The notes under the pieces are model-generated. The model was not told the DNA's origin and did no database searches. It saw nothing but the letters and a program-made list of their open reading frames with translations. Below, piece by piece: positions 42,692 through 50,041 of a stretch of DNA of 64,000 nt. The position numbers and the translations under genes were made by a program. The DNA comes from CAIXOA01 sp041653635. Lineage in GTDB: Archaea > Micrarchaeota > Micrarchaeia > Anstonellales > Bilamarchaeaceae. The stretch spans positions 682,001 through 746,000 of the forward strand of contig JBAZFC010000001.1 in NCBI GenBank assembly GCA_041653635.1. The letters run 5' to 3'. Positions within the stretch are counted from its first letter, which is position 1. Every line of letters begins with the position of its first letter.

Positions 42692-43669
42692 TCATCTCTT
42701 TTTCATCGCCATTGACTCCTTTACAACAGAAGCGATTCCTTCAGCATCCAATTTATACTTTTTGATTAGCTCCAGCGCGCTCCCGGATTCGCAGAACCGG
42801 TCATAAATGCCGTGCCTACGGACCGGAACCGGGTATTCCTCCGCAAGAACCTCCGCGACCGCGCTCCCCATCCCGCCGCTCACCTGGTGCTCCTCCGCAG
42901 CCACAATCAGCCCGGTCTTCTTCGCCCATTCCACCGCCGCTTTCCTGTCTATCGGCTTTATGGTGTGGCAATCAACGACCGCGCAGGAAATCCCCTCCCC
43001 CTTCAATTTCTCCGCGGCCAGTAGGGACTCATACACCATCGGCCCGCACGCAAACAGCGCCACGTCTTCGCCGTCCCTGTACACATTCGCCTCCCCAATC
43101 TTAAACGGCGTCTCCGGCGTTGTAAAAGTAGGCAACTTCTCCCTGCACGTGCGTATGTACGCCGGTTTTCCCGCCTCGTACGCGGCAATGGTCGCCTTCC
43201 TCGCCTCCTCCACGTCAGCCGGCGCCATCACCACCATGTTCGGGATGACGCGCGTAATCGCCATGTCCTCCAGCGCCTGGTGCGATGCGCCGTCCGGCCC
43301 GACCGTAATCCCGGTGTGCGAGCCGTGGAACACCACCGGCACGTCATTATAGCATACGGAAACCCTTATCTGGTCCCAATTCCTCCCCGGTGAGAACACC
43401 CCGTATGCAGAAACGAACGCCTTCTTCCCGCACGCGGCAATCCCTGCGGCCACCCCGGCCATGTTCTGCTCCGCCACGCCCACCTGCACGAACCTCTTCG
43501 GGAATTTCTCCGCGAACCAGTGCGTGCGCGTGGATTCCGAAACGTCCGCGGTCAGAACCCATACATTCTGGTCCTTCCCGCCCAGTTCAACGAGCGCCTT
43601 TCCGAACCCGTCCCTGCTCGCAGCGGAACCTTTTGAAGGAAAATCAATAGTAGCACAGCGCATTTCCAT
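42692..43669 (-). CDS. Transketolase, C-terminal subunit
   Basis: Pyrimidine-binding and C-terminal domains of a split transketolase (325 aa). VGVAEQNMAGVAAGIAACGKKAF has the catalytic Glu of the pyrimidine-binding domain. GPDGASHQALEDMAITRVIPNM and the C-terminal VAAEEHQVSGGMGSAVAEVL complete the two domains. In archaea transketolase is commonly encoded as two polypeptides; the N-terminal half is the preceding gene. The start is ATG 43669, whose first base is the last base of the upstream stop TGA (TGATG overlap), with GGAAGGG as ribosome-binding site; a GTG at 43672 is the alternative. Confidence 0.94.
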   Translation of the reverse strand: MEMRCATIDFPSKGSAASRDGFGKALVELGGKDQNVWVLTADVSESTRTHWFAEKFPKRFVQVGVAEQNMAGVAAGIAACGKKAFVSAYGVFSPGRNWDQIRVSVCYNDVPVVFHGSHTGITVGPDGASHQALEDMAITRVIPNMVVMAPADVEEARKATIAAYEAGKPAYIRTCREKLPTFTTPETPFKIGEANVYRDGEDVALFACGPMVYESLLAAEKLKGEGISCAVVDCHTIKPIDRKAAVEWAKKTGLIVAAEEHQVSGGMGSAVAEVLAEEYPVPVRRHGIYDRFCESGSALELIKKYKLDAEGIASVVKESMAMKKR

Positions 43670-44529
43670 CACCCTTCCTCCTCAATCACGCTTCTCTCCA
43701 CTCCCAGCAGCTTCAGGGCTTCTTCCGCCTCCTTTTGCGTCGGCGGCTTGCCGTGCCATTCGGTCAAAAATTCCATAAATGGTATTCCTTTCCCTGGGAT
43801 GGTATGTGCGATTATGAGCGTGGGCTTCTCGTAAATCGCCTTGCTCTTCTCGCATGCGTCTATTATCTCATGGATATTATGCCCGTCCACCTCAATCACG
43901 TGCCAGCCGAAGGCCCGGTACTTCTCCGCGAGCGGCTCCAGCGGGAGCACCTCTTCCGTGAATCCGTCTATTTGTATATTATTCCTGTCCATTATCGCGG
44001 TCAAATTTCCCAATTTATACTTGGAGGCAAGCATCGCCGCTTCCCACGTCTGCCCCTCGCCGTGCTCGCCGTCCGATATGACGGCATAAACCCTCCACCT
44101 TTTTCTCTCGGCCTTGGATACAATCGCCATCCCCACCGCCTGCGAAAGCCCCTGCCCCAAAGGCCCGGATGAGTTCTCAATTCCCGGAAGCGAGCCCCTG
44201 TGCGGGTGCCCCTGCAGCCTGCTCCCCAGTTTTCTCAGCGTGAGCAGCTCCTCCTTCGGGAAATAACCCGCATTCGCCAGTGCCGCATAAAGCACCGGGC
44301 ACACGTGCCCGTTGGAAAGCACGAGCCTGTCCCTGTCCGCCCAATCGGGGTTTTTCGGGTCGTGGTACAATACGTTGAAATAAAGGGCGGTGAAAATGTC
44401 CGCGAGCCCTATGGAGCCGGCGGAGTGCCCGGACTTCGCCTCATAGAGCATCTTTATGACGTCCTCACGAATGGTGTTCGCAATCAGCCTCAACTGCTTG
44501 TTGTTGGTGATTCTCATCCTGCTGCCCAT
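43669..44529 (-). CDS. Transketolase, N-terminal subunit
   Basis: Thiamin pyrophosphate-binding half of split transketolase (286 aa). Visible motifs are LYEAKSGHSAGSIGLADIFTAL near the start, the TPP-Mg2+ motif SDGEHGEGQTWEAAM ... NLTAIMDRNNIQIDG (GDG-N type) in the middle and HTIPGKGIPFME late. With tktC it moves two-carbon units in the non-oxidative pentose phosphate pathway. Several in-frame ATGs exist (44535, 44529, 44517); 44529 has GGGGAT five bases upstream. The first ATG overlaps the stop of an rpe remnant (ATGA), suggesting that an epimerase gene once directly preceded it. Confidence 0.93.
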   Translation of the reverse strand: MGSRMRITNNKQLRLIANTIREDVIKMLYEAKSGHSAGSIGLADIFTALYFNVLYHDPKNPDWADRDRLVLSNGHVCPVLYAALANAGYFPKEELLTLRKLGSRLQGHPHRGSLPGIENSSGPLGQGLSQAVGMAIVSKAERKRWRVYAVISDGEHGEGQTWEAAMLASKYKLGNLTAIMDRNNIQIDGFTEEVLPLEPLAEKYRAFGWHVIEVDGHNIHEIIDACEKSKAIYEKPTLIIAHTIPGKGIPFMEFLTEWHGKPPTQKEAEEALKLLGVERSVIEEEG

Positions 44530-44531
44530 GT

Positions 44532-44622
44532 TCATCCCCTACCCACGCCGCTCCCCGCCTTCCATCCTCTTTTCAGCGCTTCCTTCAGCTCCCCTATCGC
44601 TTTCCCCGCATTCGGCTTCGCG
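44532..44622 (-). pseudogene. Remnant of a ribulose-phosphate 3-epimerase 3' end
   Basis: This stretch translates (minus strand) to AKPNAGKAIGELKEALKRGW and then KAGSGVGRG and a stop, nearly the same as the end of the intact rpe upstream (AKPDAGKAIGELKRALTSGW). Homology stops abruptly at about 44622, beyond which the two copies are unrelated. The remnant's stop TGA overlaps a tktN ATG as ATGA, a normal operon junction. It looks like the 3' end of an older rpe displaced by duplication or recombination. An in-frame ATG at about 44675 could still express a 47-residue fusion peptide, but I doubt a function. Confidence 0.75.
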
Positions 44623-44629
44623 CCAAGAG

Positions 44630-44650
44630 GAAGGGGGGACACCCCCCTTC
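44630..44650 (-). terminator. Hairpin between rpe and the transketolase genes
   Basis: A 9-bp stem GAAGGGGGG / CCCCCCTTC with a 3-base ACA loop lies 30 bases beyond the rpe stop. It may attenuate read-through from rpe into tktN; no long T-run follows on the minus strand. Confidence 0.55.
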
Positions 44651-44679
44651 TCTCTAGGGTACTCATAACCCCCCGCATG

Positions 44680-45339
44680 TTATCTTTCTCCCTTCTGGCT
44701 TTCCCATCCGCTTGTAAGCGCCCTCTTAAGTTCCCCTATTGCCTTCCCAGCATCAGGCTTCGCGAATATCGCACTGGCTGCAGCAAGCGCATTTGCCCCG
44801 GCCCCCGAAGCCCTGACCGCGGTCTCCGGAGTTATGCCACCATCCACTTCTATCTCTGCTTTCGGGAGCATCCTTCTTAATTCTTTTATCTTCCCCTCAA
44901 CGTCCGGGATATACTTTTGCCCGTAAAACCCGGGATGCACGCTCATAACCAGTATTTTCTCCACATCCTTCAGGTGCGGCTTCAATTTTTCCAGCGGCGT
45001 CTCCGGGTTGAGCGCGACGCCCAATCTCCCGCCGCTCTCCCTCACCGCCTGCGCGAGCTTTTCCCAGCTCTCCACCGCCTCCACGTGTACCATATGGAGG
45101 TAGTTTCCTTTCACCTTCGCAATCCACTCCTCCGGCTTCTGCACCATCCAGTGGATTTCGTACTTCAGCCCGGCGGGAAGTTCCTGCAGTTCCTTCACGC
45201 CAATTGTAAAATTAGGAACGAATTTGTTGTCCATCACGTCAATATGTATCGTCTTAACATAAGCAGAGACGCGTGAGATATGGCCCAGCAATTCCTCCCT
45301 CGTTTTCACCAGGATGGCTGGTATAACCTCTAGCGCCAT
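44680..45339 (-). CDS. rpe: Ribulose-phosphate 3-epimerase
   Basis: Interconverts ribulose-5-phosphate and xylulose-5-phosphate (219 aa, TIM barrel). Metal ligands are HIDVMD (H32, D34), EIHWM (H63) and VDGGI (Asp about 175). VMSVHPGFYGQKYIP is the active-site loop (usually S-V-N-P-G-F-G-G-Q). Two departures from the consensus are IPAILVKT, where most enzymes have P-S-I-L-S-x-D, and His in place of Asn in SVHPG. ATG 45339 follows GGGTGAAAC, a good ribosome-binding site. A TATA box (about 45417-45424, minus strand) precedes it. Together with tkt and tal it makes a near-complete non-oxidative pentose phosphate set. Confidence 0.88.
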   Translation of the reverse strand: MALEVIPAILVKTREELLGHISRVSAYVKTIHIDVMDNKFVPNFTIGVKELQELPAGLKYEIHWMVQKPEEWIAKVKGNYLHMVHVEAVESWEKLAQAVRESGGRLGVALNPETPLEKLKPHLKDVEKILVMSVHPGFYGQKYIPDVEGKIKELRRMLPKAEIEVDGGITPETAVRASGAGANALAAASAIFAKPDAGKAIGELKRALTSGWESQKGER

Positions 45340-45439
45340 AGTTTCACCCTTGCGCGGACTTCCGCCCACGCGCAGAATACGAGCGCTTGCCCGTAATATT
45401 GTATGTGCGTTCAGAATTAAAAGTTTGCCCCAGCCGCTT

Positions 45440-46903
45440 CTAGCCCAAAAACTTCCTCATCGTCGCAGCCTTCACTATTTCCTCCTGCAATGCCTCGTGC
45501 CCGCCAGCTTCTACTTTTTTTAGTATATATTTAGACAAGGCCCGGTGCGGCTCATCTGTCTCAAATTCAAACCTCTCCAGCACCGGGAGCACCTTCCTCT
45601 CAATTTCCGGGAACAATTTCAAATTTTCAAAATTCAGATAAACGAGCGCATCCTTCAGGTCCTGCTCAAACCCGGAATAGACCGAGCTTATATAATCATA
45701 ATCCTTCTCCTCCAGCGCATCCAGCCCAAGCATTTCCGGAGGAATGCCAATAGAGTATAAAGCAGCGCAAAAAGTAATCGCACGCGGCAATTTCACCTGC
45801 CCCGCGCCCCGCGAGTACCCGAACAGCCCCACGTGCAGCTTCCTCTTCCTCCTCGCGGGCACGTACCTCGCCACCCTGTTGATGATTGGCGCAAGCAGGG
45901 CAATCTGCTTTTCGTATTCCGCGGAAGCCTTCCCGATTATCTTCATGGACCTTTCCGCATCCACCTCGCGCGGCTTTCCCCTCGCCCTTTCCCTTATTTT
46001 CCTCACCGCATCAATCACCTGCTCAGGGCGGTAATCATACTTGAATGCGGACTGCAGCGTGAGCGTCTGCACGTTCGGGTAGCTGTCCATGAACTCTTCT
46101 ACATTCGTTGGCTTCAAATTCCCACGGAAGGGCGCGCTTCCAGCGCCTATTATCGGATAAACCTTCACCCCGCTTTCCTCCTCCAGCGCGTGCAAATCCG
46201 ACACCGCATTCTTTATCATCAATACTGTGCTGAGCGAGCCGTAATTCAGCGCGGGGTCGCTCCTCGCCAGGAACACCCTCTGGTATTCCAAATCCTTGTC
46301 CGAAATATACTCCTTTACTATTCCCGCGGCGTTCCCCATCGCCTCCATGTCCTCAAGGAGCGGAATCATGCTTATCTTTTCGGGCTTCAGTTCTCCAACC
46401 CACTCCGCCACTGTAATATCTCCGCCCGCAATCTTTTTCCCGCCCTTGCCCGCTACAAAATCCTTATAGTAGTTATACACCCTATTCAGCGACGCACTGC
46501 TCGTAGTCATCGGCAGTATGACCTCAAAAATTGGCGCGACATCCTTCCCATAAAATGCGCTGCACGCATCAAAGTTCCGCGGGATGGATTCCAGCGCCTC
46601 CAGCAATACTTTTCCCTCGTTTTTCTCCACTTCCGGGTTCGGCACCCTCAATGTGAGGAACGCATCCTCCCCCAAAGTTTTCTCCCTGAAGAAATATTCA
46701 TATCTCCCGAGCAGTTTCTTCACCACGAAGGAATCCACCTCCTTTCCTTCGCAGTCCCACATCTGCTCCTCACAGCCCAAATCGTAATAGGCGTAGAACG
46801 CCTCCTTCACCTCGGTCTCGCCGTCCATCACCCCCGCATCGCTGAAAAAAGGAATTGAGGCGTTGTCCGGATGCTGCGTGCTCATGCACCTTGGAACTTT
46901 CAT
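45440..46903 (-). CDS. ppcA: Archaeal-type phosphoenolpyruvate carboxylase
   Basis: Carboxylates PEP to oxaloacetate (anaplerotic). The 487-aa protein belongs to the short archaeal PEPC family, about half the size of bacterial/plant PEPC. The hallmark MSTQHPDN (7-14) and an internal GAGSAPFRGNL (substrate-binding arginine) are present. LQSAFKYDYRPEQVIDA and FGYSRGAGQVKLPRAI contain further active-site arginines and lysines. ATG 46903 (MKVPRCMSTQHPDN) is chosen; it follows GGGGGAAGAG. A TATA box AATTATAAACG on the minus strand is shared, in opposite orientation, with the tiny basic gene at 46972. Confidence 0.93.
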   Translation of the reverse strand: MKVPRCMSTQHPDNASIPFFSDAGVMDGETEVKEAFYAYYDLGCEEQMWDCEGKEVDSFVVKKLLGRYEYFFREKTLGEDAFLTLRVPNPEVEKNEGKVLLEALESIPRNFDACSAFYGKDVAPIFEVILPMTTSSASLNRVYNYYKDFVAGKGGKKIAGGDITVAEWVGELKPEKISMIPLLEDMEAMGNAAGIVKEYISDKDLEYQRVFLARSDPALNYGSLSTVLMIKNAVSDLHALEEESGVKVYPIIGAGSAPFRGNLKPTNVEEFMDSYPNVQTLTLQSAFKYDYRPEQVIDAVRKIRERARGKPREVDAERSMKIIGKASAEYEKQIALLAPIINRVARYVPARRKRKLHVGLFGYSRGAGQVKLPRAITFCAALYSIGIPPEMLGLDALEEKDYDYISSVYSGFEQDLKDALVYLNFENLKLFPEIERKVLPVLERFEFETDEPHRALSKYILKKVEAGGHEALQEEIVKAATMRKFLG

Positions 46904-46931
46904 CTCTTCCCCCAACATCTCTGCGGGCATT

Positions 46932-46945
46932 CGTTTATAATTTTT
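46932..46945. promoter_or_regulatory. Shared bidirectional TATA element
   Basis: CGTTTATAATTTTT reads as a TATA box in both directions: about 30 bases before the plus-strand ATG 46972 and about 30 bases before the minus-strand PEP carboxylase ATG 46903. Confidence 0.5.
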
Positions 46946-46971
46946 CCCGAATTAAGCGATGCGTGGTAAAA

Positions 46972-47058
46972 ATGGCGACAAAGAAAAAAGCAAAGAAGAA
47001 GGTTGTGAAAAAGAAGGCCATGAAGAAGCACGTGCACAAGGGATGCTGCTGTTGCTGA
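46972..47058 (+). CDS. Tiny lysine-rich protein with four-cysteine tail (28 aa)
   Basis: Encodes MATKKKAKKKVVKKKAMKKH and VHKGCCCC. About half the residues are Lys, with a VHKG segment and a terminal CCCC, suitable for metal binding or disulfides. The upstream CGTTTATAAT box and leader GTGGTAAAA-ATGGC are nearly the same as in the gene at 47156, so this is one of a duplicated pair. It is followed by T-runs (about 47060-47085). A nucleic-acid-binding or chromatin-like role is inferred from charge. It is small, but the repeated promoter, leader and start argue that it is real. Confidence 0.6.
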   Translation: MATKKKAKKKVVKKKAMKKHVHKGCCCC

Positions 47059-47059
47059 A

Positions 47060-47086
47060 ATTTTTTTCCTGTTTTATTTTTCAAAA
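47060..47086 (+). terminator. T-rich terminator after the first tiny basic gene
   Basis: AATTTTTTTCCTGTTTTATTTTTC directly follows the stop, the oligo-T form of archaeal terminator. Confidence 0.55.
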
Positions 47087-47114
47087 CCGCTTTTTGCGCG
47101 AAAAATTGCACATA

Positions 47115-47124
47115 CGTTTATAAT
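47115..47124 (+). promoter_or_regulatory. TATA box of the second tiny basic gene
   Basis: CGTTTATAAT, identical to the box at 46932-46941, lies 31 bases before ATG 47156 (30 bases in the first copy). Confidence 0.5.
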
Positions 47125-47155
47125 GCTTCACTGTTTTACCCCCTCCGTGGTAAAA

Positions 47156-47224
47156 ATGGCAACCAAAAAGAAAGCCAAGAAGGGAAAGAAAGTCATGCAT
47201 AAGAAAAAGGGAAAGAAGAGATAA
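47156..47224 (+). CDS. Tiny lysine-rich protein (22 aa), paralogue of the 46972 gene
   Basis: Encodes MATKKKAKKGKKVMHKKKGK and KR, followed by TAA. The first nine residues equal those of the gene at 46972, and the leader CGTGGTAAAAATGGC and TATA box are duplicated, showing a local tandem duplication including the promoter. This copy lacks the cysteine tail. A T-run follows immediately (TTTTTTTCCC). The peptide is highly basic, so RNA- or DNA-binding is possible; no family recognised. Confidence 0.55.
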   Translation: MATKKKAKKGKKVMHKKKGKKR

Positions 47225-47264
47225 TTTTTTTCCCTTCTTCTTCTTTTTTATTTCCGGTGATCCG

Positions 47265-47564
47265 ATGCAAAAATTGCTGCTATGTTCCGCGCTGATGCTC
47301 CTGCTTTTCGGGTGCGTAGCCACCACTCCGCTCAAGGACCTCAACGAAAAACCGGCGGATTTCGTAGGGCAGAAGATTGTGGTCTCCGGCACGGTGGAGA
47401 ACCCGATACACCTGGGCACTCTTTCCGGCTACACCCTTGTGGACGGGAACTATTCCATAACGGTGTCCAGCCAGTCGCTCCCCGCGGAAGGGAGCAAAGA
47501 AACCGTGACCGGCACATGGATGCGCGACACGCTCTTAGGATACTATCTGCTCGCGGAAGAATAA
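47265..47564 (+). CDS. Small OB-fold-like lipoprotein
   Basis: A 99-aa exported protein: signal peptide with lipobox LLLFGC (Cys17). A compact beta-barrel sequence follows, PADFVGQKIVVSGTVENPIH ... GYTLVDGNYSITVSSQ ... ETVTGTWMRDTLLGYYLLAEE. The K-x-V-x-V-S-G-T-V and late G-T-W-x-x-D motifs are those of small OB-fold (tRNA_anti-like or BOF-type) lipoproteins. No enzymatic site is visible. A perfect GGTGATCC ribosome-binding site precedes ATG 47265. It converges on the winged-helix membrane gene with abutting stops. Confidence 0.75.
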   Translation: MQKLLLCSALMLLLFGCVATTPLKDLNEKPADFVGQKIVVSGTVENPIHLGTLSGYTLVDGNYSITVSSQSLPAEGSKETVTGTWMRDTLLGYYLLAEE

Positions 47565-48254
47565 TCAGTTCTTAACCAGCTTCACTATATTTTCCCGCCC
47601 TTTCTTTATCCTCTTCACGTACCCCTGCGCTTCCAAAGATGAGATTAGCAGGCTGATTTTCGTATCCGTGCATTTGAGAATCTCCCGCAGCTCCTTCTGG
47701 TTCCTCATCCCCTCGCTGCCCTCCAGTATCTCAACCACTTTCTTCTCTTCCCCGTCCAATTCCTTTTTCCTTTCCACCGCCGGGGCTTTCCCAGCCTTGT
47801 TCTTTCCGAATAAGAAATATGCCGCAACCGCCAAAACAATCAAAACAAGCAAAACCGCGCCGCCAACCAATAACGGCGTCCAGTCCTCCTTACGCCCCTC
47901 CAGGATGTTCTCATCCAGTTCCGCCGTATCAAACCCCTCTATCCCCTCAAACTCATCCGGCGAAAACAATACAATGTCATAAGACGCCCCGCCCGCCCCC
48001 ACGGCAATCCCGTCCTTCGCATACCCCTTCAGCGTCCCATTCTCGTAATAATACGCGGAAATGTTATACTCGCCGGGCGCAACCTCCATTGAGTACGTTC
48101 CGTCCGGAGACAAAACCTGGTACGTGCTCGCGCCCTCCGCCTTCACAAGCGCCCCCTGCACCGCATCAAAGCTGTCCGCGCTGTACACGTTCCCCTGCAG
48201 GGTTGCGGCATGCAAAACCGCAAGAAGCGCAAAAACCGCCAAAAAAGCCTTCAC
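47565..48254 (-). CDS. Membrane-anchored winged-helix regulator with extracellular domain
   Basis: A 229-aa protein in three parts. A signal sequence (1-16) leads to an exported carboxypeptidase-regulatory-like domain (about 17-95, LQGNVYSADSFDAVQGALVKAE ... GTYSMEVAPGEYNISAYYYEN). One transmembrane span follows (about 125-148). The cytoplasmic winged-helix domain (about 165-229) reads EEKKVVEILEGSEGMRNQKELREILKCTDTKISLLISSLEAQGYVKRIKKGRENIVKLV, a MarR/TrmB-like pattern with a recognition helix and a basic wing. The layout suggests a one-component sensor that responds outside and binds DNA inside. Its target is unknown; neighbouring surface-protein genes are candidates. Confidence 0.82.
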   Translation of the reverse strand: MKAFLAVFALLAVLHAATLQGNVYSADSFDAVQGALVKAEGASTYQVLSPDGTYSMEVAPGEYNISAYYYENGTLKGYAKDGIAVGAGGASYDIVLFSPDEFEGIEGFDTAELDENILEGRKEDWTPLLVGGAVLLVLIVLAVAAYFLFGKNKAGKAPAVERKKELDGEEKKVVEILEGSEGMRNQKELREILKCTDTKISLLISSLEAQGYVKRIKKGRENIVKLVKN

Positions 48255-48343
48255 ATTCCCCTATTCGGAGAAAAGCTTTCTAAAACCTTCCTAAAGCTTT
48301 CGCGAAAGTTTCCATTTAAATACCCCCTCCGCAGTCCCTGCAG

Positions 48344-48351
48344 GTGATCCA
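48344..48351 (+). promoter_or_regulatory. Ribosome-binding site deciding the 48353 start
   Basis: AGGTGATCC just before ATG 48353 is the archaeal Shine-Dalgarno consensus; it includes an in-frame GTG (48344) that would otherwise look like a start. The upstream ATTTAAATA (about 48314-48322) is a TATA-like box. Confidence 0.6.
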
Positions 48352-48352
48352 A

Positions 48353-49336
48353 ATGAGGAGATTGATGCTGGTGCTGGCCTTGTTCGGGCTGGTGTTCGCC
48401 ACCACGGGTGCGGACGCCGCTTCGGGCGTGAGGCAGGGCATATTGGAGATGAGGTATGCGCAGATGGAATGCAGGGCTGATTTCATGTATGCCTCCATGG
48501 GCAGCGCAGAGGATGACGGCGGAGCAGACCTCTCGGGGGACCGTGCGGCCGTGGAGGGCGTCATGACGCAGCTCCGCGCCCATGTGGATGCCGGGGATTC
48601 GGGTGAGTATAACCACTATATGTCCCAGTTGAGGAACACATTCTCGGTTGCGGTCCGCAACACAAAAGGCGCGCAGACGGGCGCCCTTAACGCGGCGGGC
48701 TCGTGCGGAGGGGCTGGCGGGCAAGGCGGCCAGGGTTCCGGGCAGGGCTCCGGGAACAGCACAGACTCCGGCGGGTCCGGAAACTGCACCCAGGCAAGGC
48801 AGCAGCTGAGGGACCAGATGAGGGAAAGGTACGACGGAGCGAAGGCGGCATATGTTGAATGCAAGCACACTGCGGTCGTGGGAAGGATACATGCCGAAGT
48901 GGACGAAGTGGAAACATGGACAGATGGGGCCGAAGAAACGGCAGACAGCATGGAAGGCAGGGGCTACAACGTTTCCGGGCTCCGCGGCAGGATAGCCGAG
49001 GCAGAGGCGGATGCGGACGAGCTTGACGAGGCGGCCGAATCCGAAGAAACCACAGACGATCTCCTGAGCGAGAGGAGCGACAAGTGGGGCCACATCTTCT
49101 ATCTCTGGGCGCAGTTCCACAAGGATAGGATAAACCTCCTCCTGGACCGCTTTGAGGAGAAGGTCAGCGGCTACGAGACGGATGTCGCGGAGATAAGGTC
49201 CCTCCTTGACGATGCCGCGAGCGTGGGCGACGACGAGGTCTACACCCTTGAGGAGGCGCAGGAGTCCAAGGCGCTTGTGAACCAGGCGATGGAGGACTTC
49301 AGTGCGCTTGTTGAGGGGGCGAGGGGAGAGGAATGA
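48353..49336 (+). CDS. Exported helical protein, first gene of an unknown three-gene operon
   Basis: A 327-aa protein with a signal peptide (1-22, ending ADA). Two acidic helical regions (about 24-105 and 145-327) are joined by a Gly/Ser-rich linker of about 28 residues framed by two cysteines (GSCGG ... SGNC). A further pair (MECRAD and VECKH) could form disulfides. There is no C-terminal membrane span, so it is secreted or held by partners. The next gene starts inside its stop (ATGA), indicating translational coupling. No family recognised. Confidence 0.75.
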   Translation: MRRLMLVLALFGLVFATTGADAASGVRQGILEMRYAQMECRADFMYASMGSAEDDGGADLSGDRAAVEGVMTQLRAHVDAGDSGEYNHYMSQLRNTFSVAVRNTKGAQTGALNAAGSCGGAGGQGGQGSGQGSGNSTDSGGSGNCTQARQQLRDQMRERYDGAKAAYVECKHTAVVGRIHAEVDEVETWTDGAEETADSMEGRGYNVSGLRGRIAEAEADADELDEAAESEETTDDLLSERSDKWGHIFYLWAQFHKDRINLLLDRFEEKVSGYETDVAEIRSLLDDAASVGDDEVYTLEEAQESKALVNQAMEDFSALVEGARGEE

Positions 49337-49617
49337 GGGAAATACTCTTGGCATTCCTCCTCCTCAGCCTCATAATCGCGGGGTGCACGGGCGGGCCCTC
49401 AGGCACTGGGTCCGTCAGCACCAGCGATGTGGGCAGCGAGGACCTTTCCGCGGATGGCATATCAATAGACATGAACGAGGATGAGACCGACCTTCCGGAA
49501 AGCGTACCTTATGGGGAACTCAGCGGCGATGACATAACGGACGAAGACCTTGGCGTGGGCGACCTCGCCATAGACCTGAGCGACGACGAAACGGACCTAC
49601 CCGAACAGGTGGGCTGA
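49333..49617 (+). CDS. Small acidic lipoprotein with internal repeat
   Basis: A 94-aa protein: signal peptide with lipobox IIAGC (Cys18), then a strongly acidic tail. The tail contains a repeat of about 40 residues: DLSADGISIDMNEDETDLPE and, later, DLGVGDLAIDLSDDETDLPE. The matching I-D-x-x-D-E-T-D-L-P-E segments suggest an internal duplication; the clustered Asp/Glu could bind Ca2+ or other cations. It starts at ATG 49333, overlapping the previous stop by four bases, and 13 bases later the third gene of the group begins. Confidence 0.7.
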   Translation: MREILLAFLLLSLIIAGCTGGPSGTGSVSTSDVGSEDLSADGISIDMNEDETDLPESVPYGELSGDDITDEDLGVGDLAIDLSDDETDLPEQVG

Positions 49618-49630
49618 AAAAGGTGGACAT

Positions 49631-50041
49631 ATGGCCGGACAAGCAGGACAACAGGCAACAAGTGAAGCAACCAGAACCATGGACGCAGGCAGGAGGCCGA
49701 TACGCGAAAGCCCTCTCCTTGAGGGCTCAAAGCTGGCAAGGCTTTTGAGGGACCTGGTTTCCCAGGACTGCAGGTTGAGCAGATACGCCTCGTGCACCCT
49801 GAGGCACCGCGCCTGGAAAGGCGAGGACATATCGGAACTCTTCCCCGCAATCCGCCAGGTGCTGGCCTCCGGGAACCCTGACCCCGACACCGTACGGCAC
49901 CTCTTGTGGGCTGCCAAGTACGCGAGGGAACACGGGGCGGACATATCCAGCCTGCAACCCGCAATAGACAGTCTCCGTCGGTCGCAAGATGGGGAGACCC
50001 GCTCGATGGCGGGCTGGTTCAGGGGCGGGCCTTCGGCATAG
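49631..50041 (+). CDS. Small helical (HEAT-like) cytosolic protein
   Basis: A 136-aa protein without a signal peptide. Residues 28-118 form alternating amphipathic helices in two repeats (SELFPAIRQVLASGNPDPDTVRHLLWAAKYAREHGADISSLQPAIDSL), reminiscent of a HEAT/ARM-type repeat of about 40 residues. No enzymatic motif visible. It is the last gene of the group of three and ends at a strong hairpin that overlaps its stop. Its intracellular location contrasts with its two exported neighbours. Confidence 0.65.
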   Translation: MAGQAGQQATSEATRTMDAGRRPIRESPLLEGSKLARLLRDLVSQDCRLSRYASCTLRHRAWKGEDISELFPAIRQVLASGNPDPDTVRHLLWAAKYAREHGADISSLQPAIDSLRRSQDGETRSMAGWFRGGPSA

